A stretch of 64,000 nucleotides of DNA from Chrysophaeum taylorii (taxonomy: Eukaryota; Sar; Pelagophyceae; Pelagomonadales; Pelagomonadaceae): NCBI GenBank assembly GCA_029834535.1, contig JAQMWT010000027.1, positions 109,723-173,722 of the forward strand. The letters are read 5' to 3'. Both the position numbers and the translations under genes were made by a program. The notes beneath the pieces are model-generated. The model saw only the letters and a list, made by a program, of their open reading frames with translations. It was not told the DNA's origin and did no database searches. Of the stretch, positions 9,377-17,810 are shown in pieces. The stretch's first letter is position 1. Each line of letters begins with the position of its first letter.

Positions 9377-10564
9377 TCACAAATCGTCGTCTTCTTCATC
9401 CTTGGGCTCAGCTTGCGGGCGCTCGGGATAGTCTTCCACGTCGACGAGAGGTTCAAGGTCCATTACAAAGCGCCAAGAGTCGGCCTTTGAGCCGTTGAAG
9501 TACGAGGGGCGGTTCGCGTTGAACCAGGTCTCTTTATCCTCCCTCTCGTAGACGAAGTAAATCCAGCCGTAACGACGTTGCCGCCCGTGCATCCCGGGTT
9601 TGCTGACTGCATCGACAACGCTCCGATGGAGCTTGCGATACTCATTCGGGTTCGAACGCGAGAGGCGAGCACGGGTACGTCTCTCGGTGGCCGCGGCCGC
9701 TTCGCTGGCCACCTCGTCCGTCTGCTGCCGGGTAGCCTCGAGCTCGGCAATCTTGGCTTCGAACTTCTCGGCGTCGCGGGAGCGCTGCTTGGACTTGGCG
9801 TCTTTGTGTCGGTTGATCAGCACCTTGAGCCGCTCCTCTCGAGCTGCGGCGACACAGACAGCCTTCTCCAGCTGCTGCAACTCGGCCTGCTCTCGGCGCT
9901 CCTCCGCCGCCGCAGCCACCACCTCAGCGTTGAGAGCGTCGTCGTGCGCTGCGTCGCGGTCTCTCTCCGCCTGCAAGGCGCGGTCGGACTGCGACTCGAG
10001 GCTGGCGCGCAACATCGCTAACTTCTTCTCGAGTTGCGACAGGAGCCGTTTGAGCTCCTTCGTGGTCGGGCTAGGCGGCGGCCCTCCCGACATCGAATTT
10101 CGCTTCGGCGGCGGCGACAGCAGCAAGGCGGCGGTGGACTGAGATATGCCGCGCGACTCGAGCCCCTCCAAGCCCACCTTGACGGTGCCATTCGTGATGG
10201 TTTTCACCGTGAACATCACCGTCCCCAAGCTCGAGTCATAGTGGAGCGATTCGACCGTGCCGTCGCACTCGTGGAAGTTACGGTGGGGCGATAGATTCTC
10301 GAAGACGTGGACCGCGTCGCCAGCCCGAATGTCTGTGTTCAGATGCCGCGTGAGCGCGTCGGAGAGTCGGCGGCGGATTGCGTGCACCTCGCTCGAACAG
10401 GCTTTCTTCGTCGGCGCGAAGTCCTTCCGGCAGAGAGCCGAGCACGCGTAAAAGGTGGGGGGAAGTTCGCCCGTCACGGACAGAATCCTCCCCAAGTCGA
10501 GGGACTCCCCCGCCCCCGCGCCTTGGAGTTTGTTCATGCAGCAAACGCACTCGCCGTCTCGCAC
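9377..10564 (-). CDS. Coiled-coil protein with Cys-rich N-terminus, function unknown
   Basis: The open frame codes for about 395 residues, but the codon at 10564 is GTG and the frame has no ATG between the upstream in-frame stop and 10537. So either translation starts at 10537 (about 386 residues) or an upstream exon is missing. Cys residues in GECVCC and in FYACSALC look like paired metal ligands, which favours an upstream exon. The middle (about 170-300) is a long charged alpha-helical coiled coil rich in Glu, Arg and Ala. The C-terminus has a compact aromatic stretch (YGWIYFVYERED, NRPSYFNG) and an acidic tail. I do not recognise the family. Confidence 0.6.
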   Translation of the reverse strand: MRDGECVCCMNKLQGAGAGESLDLGRILSVTGELPPTFYACSALCRKDFAPTKKACSSEVHAIRRRLSDALTRHLNTDIRAGDAVHVFENLSPHRNFHECDGTVESLHYDSSLGTVMFTVKTITNGTVKVGLEGLESRGISQSTAALLLSPPPKRNSMSGGPPPSPTTKELKRLLSQLEKKLAMLRASLESQSDRALQAERDRDAAHDDALNAEVVAAAAEERREQAELQQLEKAVCVAAAREERLKVLINRHKDAKSKQRSRDAEKFEAKIAELEATRQQTDEVASEAAAATERRTRARLSRSNPNEYRKLHRSVVDAVSKPGMHGRQRRYGWIYFVYEREDKETWFNANRPSYFNGSKADSWRFVMDLEPLVDVEDYPERPQAEPKDEEDDDL

Positions 10565-10881
10565 GTCGCTGCGTCGATGGTGCCGCGCAGCGGGCTTCTT
10601 CGCAGCCTTGGCCGGCGGTGGCCCCTCCCTCCGACGTTTTGAACGTTCAACACGCGCTCAGAGAGGCCTGTGCCGGGCGCGGTGGCCGTGCGAAGTTGTT
10701 GCACCATCTTTCGTACGGCTCGGGTGATGTACTGAAAATTTGAATAGTGGGCACGTTTCAAACATACCTCGCAAACTCATCGAAAAGAACCGAAGGGTTT
10801 TGGTGCCCTATCATCGGCTCGCTACAGCGGCGGCGGTGTTTCTTAATCGCCCCTAATAACTTTAGTATAACGCGGCTCTTT
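10565..10881. other. Intergenic, possible 5' exon of the coiled-coil gene
   Basis: 317 bp without a supported gene. Because the minus-strand coiled-coil frame lacks a convincing ATG, a short 5' exon may lie here, but no donor/acceptor pair stands out. Confidence 0.4.
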
Positions 10882-11448
10882 TCACTCGGCATCCTTAAGT
10901 GCGGCTTCGTGGTTGATCTCGGCCTGATTGCCGGGGCCCGTGACGTAGTAATCGCGGCGCCACGCGGCGTCACCGCCCTCCTCGTAGGCGGCGGCCTGGA
11001 TCTGCGGCTTGCCATCTTTGGGCGGGACGTACTCGGCGTAGGGCTTGTAGTCGAGGTGCCAGGAGGGCGTGTCGAAGTTGAGGTCCATGCCGCGGGCCTG
11101 GTTGTGCTTGACGCGATCGTAGAGCGCGGCCGCGGTCGGGGGCTCGACGACGTCGAGAGCCTCGGCTGCTGCTGCTTTCGCGGCGGTCTCGACGAGGCAC
11201 GCGCCGTCTGCGATGCCGCAGGCCTCGAGGGTCGCGGCTTCGTCGAGCGGCGTCCCCAAGTAGACGAGGGTGGCTGGGGTTCCGAAAATAGCCGCCTCGG
11301 CGACCTTGGCCTTGAAGGCGGCCACCGTCGTCGACGACGATACCTTAAAGGTCGACACCTGGCCCGACCGCAGCCGCACCGCCACCTTGAGTTCGCCGCT
11401 TGTCCGCGGCTTGAGCTTTGCACGCAGCCACTCGCTCTGGGCCAACAT
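10882..11448 (-). CDS. Ubiquitin-like (beta-grasp) domain protein
   Basis: 188 residues from the ATG at 11448. Residues about 19-88 follow the ubiquitin fold pattern: LKVAVRLRSGQVSTFKVS, then a helix (VAAFKAKVAEAA), then LVYLGTPLDEAATLEACGI and GACLVE. There is no C-terminal Gly-Gly at the end of the domain, so it is a ubiquitin-like domain rather than a conjugatable modifier. The C-terminal hundred residues are conserved-looking (MDLNFDTPSWHLDYKPY) but unassigned. It is head-to-head with the CDC6-like gene, with 153 bp between start codons. Confidence 0.65.
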   Translation of the reverse strand: MLAQSEWLRAKLKPRTSGELKVAVRLRSGQVSTFKVSSSTTVAAFKAKVAEAAIFGTPATLVYLGTPLDEAATLEACGIADGACLVETAAKAAAAEALDVVEPPTAAALYDRVKHNQARGMDLNFDTPSWHLDYKPYAEYVPPKDGKPQIQAAAYEEGGDAAWRRDYYVTGPGNQAEINHEAALKDAE

Positions 11449-11601
11449 CGGAAGACGGGTGACGTCAACGCGTGGTTCCTTCTTTCTCCCCGATTCGACG
11501 ACCTTGAGCCTCCCCCCCTATTTATTTTTTAATAATAAGAGCCTCAAGCAAGCCCTCGTTGTTGGTGCCAACCACCAACCGTCTCACCGTTGTTATTACT
11601 T

Positions 11602-12798
11602 ATGACGACCAAAAAGCGGGAGCGCGACGAGGACTCGGACTCGGATTCGGAATCGGTGGTGTCGGCCCTGCAGCTGTCGCACGTGCCGTCGGTGACGAAG
11701 CACCGCGAGAGCGAGTCGAAGCGGATCTGGGGGTTTCTGGAGGGCCGCGTCCGGGAGCAGGCCGGCGGAACGTTGTATGTGTGCGGGGGTCCGGGCACGG
11801 GGAAGACGCTGCACGTCGAACGCGCGCGGGCAGCCGTCGAGGGCATGGAGATTTCGACGGTGCGCGGGACGTCGTTCGCGAACGGCGAGGCGTTGATGTT
11901 CGCGGTCGCGCGCGCGCTCGCGCCGCCGAGCTCGATGGAAAAAATCGAGTGGGCGCGGCTGAGCGCCAAGGAGTGCGTCGCCGAGTTCGAGGCCAAGGTG
12001 TTGCGCGGCGCGGCCCGACAGCGCGGTAAGCGCCGGAACAAGGTGTTCGGTCTGGTTGTCGACGAGATCGACTCGCTCGTGGCGGTCGCGGGCGACGCGA
12101 CGCGCCGGTTGTTCGCGGTCGCGGCACGGCCCGAGAACCGGTTCGCGCTGGTCGGCATCGCCAACGCGATCGACCTTCCCCAACGCGCCCTCGGAGCAAA
12201 GCCCTCGGACACGGTCGTCTTCGAGCCCTACACTTTTCTGCAGCTGCGCGACATCGTCGCCGATCGCGCGGGCGACAAGTTCGAAGCCAAGGCTCTCGAG
12301 CTCGCCGCGCGCAAGGTCGCCGCGCAGACGGGGGACGCGCGCAAGGTCCTGGATATCTGCGCCAAGGCCGTCCGCCTCGCCTCGGGCGACGGAATCGCGA
12401 CGATTCGCCACGTCGTCGCCGCCCTCAAGGACTCGGCGGCGTCGCCCGCGTGCGCTACCGTCCAGACGCTCCCCGTCCACGCCCGCGTCGCCCTCGCCGC
12501 CGCCATCCGCCTCTCCGGGGCGAAAGGCCACTTCTCGCGCAAAGACCTTTTCCACGCCTACCAGCAGCAGTGCCCGGGCCTCAAAGCGGACATGGCTGCC
12601 GACGAAGCCCTGGCGCTTCTCGAGGCCACGGGCCTCCTCGAAGCGGTCGACGCGCGCCGCCGAGGCTCGGGGCGCGCCGCGACGACGACGGCCGTTAAGC
12701 GCAACAGGCGCAACGCTCCGACGGCGGCTCGCGCGCTCCGCCTCGCCGTCGACCCCCAGGATGTCCAGCCCGCACTCGGCAACCTCCCGAGCGCATAA
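11602..12798 (+). CDS. CDC6/ORC1-type AAA+ replication-licensing ATPase
   Basis: 398 residues from the ATG at 11602 (MTTKKRERDEDSDSDSES). Walker A is GGPGTGKT (about residue 59), Walker B is LVVDEIDSL (about 152), sensor 1 is VGIANAIDL, and the sensor 2 region is GDARKVLDIC. A C-terminal winged-helix-like region (SRKDLFHAYQQ) follows. This is the ORC1/CDC6 branch, which loads MCM helicase at origins in the nucleus. Length is shorter than animal ORC1 and there is no BAH domain, so CDC6 is the better fit. The acidic/Ser-rich N-terminus may be phosphorylated. No introns are visible. Confidence 0.85.
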   Translation: MTTKKRERDEDSDSDSESVVSALQLSHVPSVTKHRESESKRIWGFLEGRVREQAGGTLYVCGGPGTGKTLHVERARAAVEGMEISTVRGTSFANGEALMFAVARALAPPSSMEKIEWARLSAKECVAEFEAKVLRGAARQRGKRRNKVFGLVVDEIDSLVAVAGDATRRLFAVAARPENRFALVGIANAIDLPQRALGAKPSDTVVFEPYTFLQLRDIVADRAGDKFEAKALELAARKVAAQTGDARKVLDICAKAVRLASGDGIATIRHVVAALKDSAASPACATVQTLPVHARVALAAAIRLSGAKGHFSRKDLFHAYQQQCPGLKADMAADEALALLEATGLLEAVDARRRGSGRAATTTAVKRNRRNAPTAARALRLAVDPQDVQPALGNLPSA

Positions 12799-12842
12799 TA
12801 ATATACAAAACGAAAAAACGAACGAACGACCGCCCGCGTTAT

Positions 12843-12866
12843 AGATCGATCGATCGATCGATCGAT
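12843..12866. repeat. (GATC)n tetranucleotide repeat between convergent genes
   Basis: Six copies of the self-complementary GATC unit sit in the 134-bp gap between the CDC6-like stop (12798) and the phosphoglycerate-mutase stop (12933). Confidence 0.95.
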
Positions 12867-12932
12867 GACGTCGAGAGATGGGTGACAGAGGAATTAAAGA
12901 ACAAAACCGCCGTCTCGCCTCGGAAATTATTA

Positions 12933-15173
12933 TTACAGAAAGGAGGAAGAGTAGGCGAGGTCCGCCGCCTGAAGGTCCTCCTTCGCGGCTGCCTGGCGCG
13001 GTATCGCGGGCTTGAGGCGGATGATGGGGTCTTGCGAGGGCTGGCCGTCCGCGTCCATCTGACAGGTGCCGCCCCGGGTCGGATCGCAGGGCTTGAAGAG
13101 CAACTCGGCCGCCTTCCCAAAGTCGTAGCGGTCGATGGGGTTGTCGTATCCCCCAAAATTGCCGTCGTCGAGGAGCTTGAGACACTTCTGCGAGAGGCTA
13201 TAGATGAGCGGGAGTCCCGTCGGTATTTCGACGTCCGAGATCCGGTCCGGAGGGATCTCGCAGAGATGCATCAGGAGCCCCCGAATCGCATTCTCGCTCG
13301 ATGCGATCAAGACGTTGCGCTGCTGTTCGACGACGAGGGGCTCGATGACGTCGACGTAGTAGGGAATCGTCCGATCCATGCAATCCTTCAAACTCTCGGA
13401 TTTGGGAAAGTTCCGGGCTACGGTGATCCGGCCCTCGGCGAGGGTCCGCACCAGCGTCTCGCGAAAGGATATGTCGATGTCCTGGACGTACTTGACGTAC
13501 CTCTCGTCGTTGCCGGGGTAGTGGTGCGAAAACGTCGACGTCTTGGGCGGTCTCTCGGCGTATCCGCGGCGCCATTTCTTGAACTTTGCCTCGCCGTGCT
13601 TCTGCGCGATCATCTTCTTCGAGAGACCGGTCAAGCCGCCGTACATCCGCTCGTTGAGCCGCCACGTCTTGATTATGGGGATCCACAAGCAGTCCAACTG
13701 CTCGAGCATGATCCACGCGGTCTCGATAGCCCGCGAGAGCCACGACGTGTACACGACGTCCAGCTCGATCCCGTGCCGTCGCAGCAATTTTCCCGCGCTC
13801 GTTGCTTCCTCGCGGCCCTGCTTGGCCAGTCCCACGTCCTCCCACCCCGTGAACAACCCAAGCTGGTTGTGCGTCGTCTTTCCGTGCCTCACAATCACAA
13901 TCATCGGACCCTCGTCCTCCATCGCCTCGCTGCTCTCGGGGTGGTAGTGGTAGTGGTGATGGTGGTGGACCGCCGCGGCGGCGTCCCGCGGCTCCTCCTC
14001 GTTGAGACCCATCATGTAGGACGCGTCGTGGGTGCTGGCAGCGGTCGTGTGTTCCAAAGCCCGCGAGTCCCCGGCGAGCTCCATCAATTTCCGTTCCAGC
14101 TCGAGCTTGGCGAGCGCCCGGAGCGCCGGAGAGAGCGGCCCGCTCTCGCTCTCGAAACCCGGAATCTTGCGCTTCAGCTCGGATTCGCGGGCCAGCGCCG
14201 TTCTCAACAGGCCTTTCTTTTCCAAAAAATTCCCCCGCAGCACCGGATCGGCAACCGAGTCCTTGCTCTCGACTCTCCGCGGCGCGAGTCCCGACCTGCC
14301 GTCCGCGAAAACCCGGTCGAACTCGTACACGAGCGGGATCGCGTTCGGGATAGAGACGTTGACGATCGCCTCGTCGGATATGCGGTCGATGTGCTTCACG
14401 ATCCCACGCAGCGAGTTCCCGTGGGCCACCAGCAGCACGTTCTTCCCCTCCAACAAATCGTCCAGAATTCGAGAATTCCACAACGGCAACGTCCGCTCCA
14501 TCGTGTCCTGCAGACTTTCGCTCAACGGAATCATCTCCTCCGGCAAGTCCGCGTACTTCCGCTCCTTTCCCGGATAGTACGCGTGGTCCCGCGTCAAGGG
14601 CGGCGGCACGTCAAGGAGCCCGTGTCGCCACGACTGGACCTGAGTCTCGCCCTTCTCCAACGCGAGCCCCGGTTTGCTCAGCCCCGTCAGCGCTCCGTAG
14701 CACCGCTCGTTCAACCGCCACGACTTGTAGACGGGCCGGTAGATCTGGTCCAATTCCCGGAGCAATATCCACGTCGACCGAATGGCGCGCTTTAGCCGAG
14801 ACGTGTACGCCACGTCCACCGAGTACCCCGCCGCCAACAGCAGCCGAGCCGAGTGCTCGATTTCCCGCTCCCCCCGCGCCGCGAGGTCGGGGTCCGCCCA
14901 CCCGCTAAACGTCGAGTTCTCGTTCCACAACGATTCCCCGTGCCGCACCAATATCAACGATCCCGGCTTCTTTTTTCGGTTTTTTAACAACAACTCGGTC
15001 CGCCACCGCTCATTCTTTTTCTTTCCGAGTTGCTCGTACCTCACGCTAAACCCGTCGTCTTCGACGTACGACACGGGCCGTCGCACCTCACATCTTCTCT
15101 GGACAACCACCGGCGGCACGAGCCCGACTACAACACCCAAAAACAACAAGATCGGCACCAAACTCCTCCTCAT
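12933..15173 (-). CDS. Tandem phosphoglycerate-mutase protein, second domain degenerate
   Basis: 746 residues from the ATG at 15173. The N-terminus (MRRSLVPILLFLGVVVG) is a signal peptide or anchor. Domain 1 (about 72-330) has the 2,3-bisphosphoglycerate-dependent mutase signature: LVRHGESLWN near 76, RLNERCYGALTGLSK, and the second catalytic His in VAHGNSLRG (about 249). Domain 2 (about 420-650) keeps VRHGKTTHN and RLNERMYGGLTGLSK, but the second His motif has become IASSENAIRG, so that His is lost. The domains are joined by a linker with a His-rich run. The enzyme interconverts 3- and 2-phosphoglycerate. Domain 1 looks competent, while domain 2 is probably structural or regulatory. Destination (plastid, ER or mitochondrion) is uncertain; no clear ASAFAP motif. 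Confidence 0.88.
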   Translation of the reverse strand: MRRSLVPILLFLGVVVGLVPPVVVQRRCEVRRPVSYVEDDGFSVRYEQLGKKKNERWRTELLLKNRKKKPGSLILVRHGESLWNENSTFSGWADPDLAARGEREIEHSARLLLAAGYSVDVAYTSRLKRAIRSTWILLRELDQIYRPVYKSWRLNERCYGALTGLSKPGLALEKGETQVQSWRHGLLDVPPPLTRDHAYYPGKERKYADLPEEMIPLSESLQDTMERTLPLWNSRILDDLLEGKNVLLVAHGNSLRGIVKHIDRISDEAIVNVSIPNAIPLVYEFDRVFADGRSGLAPRRVESKDSVADPVLRGNFLEKKGLLRTALARESELKRKIPGFESESGPLSPALRALAKLELERKLMELAGDSRALEHTTAASTHDASYMMGLNEEEPRDAAAAVHHHHHYHYHPESSEAMEDEGPMIVIVRHGKTTHNQLGLFTGWEDVGLAKQGREEATSAGKLLRRHGIELDVVYTSWLSRAIETAWIMLEQLDCLWIPIIKTWRLNERMYGGLTGLSKKMIAQKHGEAKFKKWRRGYAERPPKTSTFSHHYPGNDERYVKYVQDIDISFRETLVRTLAEGRITVARNFPKSESLKDCMDRTIPYYVDVIEPLVVEQQRNVLIASSENAIRGLLMHLCEIPPDRISDVEIPTGLPLIYSLSQKCLKLLDDGNFGGYDNPIDRYDFGKAAELLFKPCDPTRGGTCQMDADGQPSQDPIIRLKPAIPRQAAAKEDLQAADLAYSSSFL

Positions 15174-16940
15174 CGCCACCTCGGTTTTTGGAAATGTTTT
15201 TTGCTTACGGTTGGCCGTGGGTGGCGGAATAAACGGATCCCAACAGCCACGTGGTGCTGTGACTGACGTGCTTGAGTTATAGATAATATCCTGGATGATC
15301 AGATCCGCAACGGTCTTTTTTTTTGGGAGGTGGTAACAAGTGCTACTCGGTTCTATATCCGAGTAGGCACCAGAGGTTGTTTTTGTCGGTCACACTCCTT
15401 TCGTGCGCGTGGCAGAAAGCAAGACGACGACAACATCTACAGTAAATACTGAGTGCTCTACATGATGACGATAATTTTGATAGAGGACGTTTGATCAAGT
15501 GTTGTTGTCATCCTGTAGAGAGACGCGCTGCGTGCTTCCCTTCGTCTACACCTTGCCTCATTTCTTCTTTCCGTCGAGAGCTTATCTCTTCCCTGCATCT
15601 TCATCTTCTTCTCCTCCTCCTTCTCTTTTCTTTTATTTTATTTGCCAGGCAGTAGCGTGCGGCTCTGGCCTTTGCTCGCCAATCCCCATTAGCGCGTCCC
15701 AGAGGATGACACAACCCGACTTTAGCTTCGAATAGTTGCCTCTGTCTGTCTCGCTGCCAGTGTGAAAGCCTGCAGGTGCAGAGTTGTTGTCTGTAGAAGT
15801 ATTGCTTGTGAGTAGCACGTGGTGAGGCGGGCGGTTCTATTTTTCTTTGACTGCCCACTTTCTTCTCGCGGCAGTCGTCACGACGCCTGGATATTTCGAC
15901 GCGATTGATTGCGAATACAGGACGAAAATGGTCAGGCATGTTCGATGCGCGAATTTTGGCCAACTCGGCGTGGGCCTTTGTGATGGAAGGAGAGGATATT
16001 CGTGGGTTCTTTGGCACAAGCGCCAATTGGGCCTGGTTGCGGTATCTGCTGTGGTAAATGTTGAGGAAACCTCGTCAATACCACGCAGGCCTTGGTGAAG
16101 CGGAATGCGCATGTTTCATCTCGTACCAAGTGCGTGCAAAAAAAACAAGCGTCCCAGCAACTAATAAATTGCTCCATTCCACGGCCAGCGCGCTAGACGT
16201 GTCGGGCGAAATATTCCACTTCTACTGGACCATCTTCCGTGTATCCAGCCGATATAGAAACATCGAAATTGGAGTCTGTCTCCGCCGCTGCTGTGTGTTG
16301 GAGTTTCCGCGAAGGTAAGCATGTTGCTCTCGCTCGCCTTGAAGGGCATCATAAAAGAAAGACGGGGACGTTAACGACATCCCAACCAAGCTCGTGCTGG
16401 AGCCTCAAGCTGATGACACACAAAGAGCCGGCCTCCGCCCAAACTTAGCATCTTCGGTGTAGTCGAATGGCCCGTCTATGTCGACAGTTTAATGCCGGGA
16501 TGCACCGTTTCGAGAAATCGGCGCTGTACGGGCACGCGACGTTGGATTCACAGACGTTGGCACGCAGACTGAGACTTTCGCAGGTGTTGTTATAGTGGGA
16601 AGCTGCGGTCTGGGCACTCGCGATGATAGTGCCGCGAGTTTTGATGTGATTTGCGACTCATAACGGCCATCAAAAAGTCAGGATCCGCAACAGCTATGGA
16701 GACCAGCGCAGCGCTCGCAAGCAGCGTGTCTTTCTAGTCGACACACGAAAATACCCAGGTGACGTTGGCGATGTCTCTCCGAACCCATCGGGACGGTTCG
16801 TGCTCTGCTGGTAATCGTGTTGATGCTCTGCTAGAGAGCATGTACGCACACTGTCATGAGACGCAATCCACGTTGGAAGCGTCTTGTGTTCCGAACTCCC
16901 CCCGCCACAACCGAGCCCCTTTGGCAATCGCACCAAACTG

Positions 16941-16970
16941 CTCAAACACTTCCTCGGGCAAGTGTTTGAG
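16941..16970. repeat. Perfect inverted repeat, 11-bp arms, 8-nt loop
   Basis: CTCAAACACTT and AAGTGTTTGAG are exact reverse complements separated by CCTCGGGC. It lies in a region without genes. Confidence 0.85.
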
Positions 16971-17332
16971 TATGCGGCACTTGGGTACTAGAAGTAGAGG
17001 CCCTTGCAGCTAGAAGACAGAACGGTTGCTGGGAAGGGCGGTAGTAATGAATGGTCTCCGTCAGTGGTCATAGAGAACCCGTTTTGGCCCGGGGTTTTGA
17101 ACGGATGGCGCGATTCATCCTTACGTCTGCACAATCTGTGAATTGAAAAACTGCCTCGCAATAGTGCCGCACATGAAGGTGATGTTGTAGGATCTGTGCT
17201 GGTGATTCACACTACGCTTGTCTTTCTGCTTGATAATATTGGCATGAAGGCGGCTCTTGCAGGCAACGACTGCGCCGTATTATGACTGCTGCCTGTACAT
17301 GGGAATCGGCGATATAAGTCTTCTCTTCGACC

Positions 17333-17426
17333 CCCGTGATTCTGGACCGGCTCCTGTCGGCCCGGCCTGGATCCCATGCTCAGGAGAGGTCTGAAGTAAA
17401 TTAGTCAGTTAGTTAGCTAGTTCTTC
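17333..17426 (+). repeat. Dispersed repeat copy B with TTAG-type tail
   Basis: This is the plus-strand counterpart of 2164-2247: the same CCCGTGATTC start, GGCCTGG/TCCCATGCTC core and GAGAGGTCTGAAGT, then TTAGTCAGTTAGTTAGCTAG. It sits about 385 bp upstream of the NACHT/ankyrin start codon. Confidence 0.6.
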
Positions 17427-17810
17427 TCTTCTCTCATCGAGAAAGTCGGAACCAATGAACACATCTGATGGCAGGCGCGTTACGGGCGTTCCATCAGACG
17501 ATGTATACAGCGCCGTGTGCTGGCTGTGACCCAGTGTAAGAAAGAGGTCAACGTTCGATGCCTCATACCAGCGATGGAAGGCACCGAGCGAAGACACGTG
17601 TGTGCACAACAAATACCAGATATCCTGTCGAGAAGGCGCGGTTTCGCAGGGTCCCAATGGTAGTAGGCGGTGGCGGTGGCGCCACTGGCCAGGTGCATAG
17701 GACTTTGGATACTGGATACATTTACTTCAAAAACTTCAGTTCAACCATCAGAAAAGGCTCGCCAGTCCGCCCGGAAGATGAGCGGAAGATAGGCGATCTC
17801 CCTTGGCGGG

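Larger units (their letters stand above)
15174..17810. other. Gene-poor block before the NACHT/ankyrin gene
   Basis: 2.6 kb with lower GC than the flanking genes and only short open frames in all six readings. It contains a perfect 11-bp inverted repeat (16941-16970) and a dispersed-repeat copy (17333-17426). I see no recognisable coding remnant; decayed mobile-element DNA is a reasonable guess. Confidence 0.6.

Noticed and set aside
11596-13185. 529-codon minus-strand frame over the CDC6-like gene
   Set aside because: Antisense shadow with Arg-rich low-complexity translation; the plus strand has complete AAA+ motifs.
12882-14795. 637-codon plus-strand frame opposite the phosphoglycerate-mutase gene
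   Set aside because: Shadow of a strongly supported gene, no domain signal.
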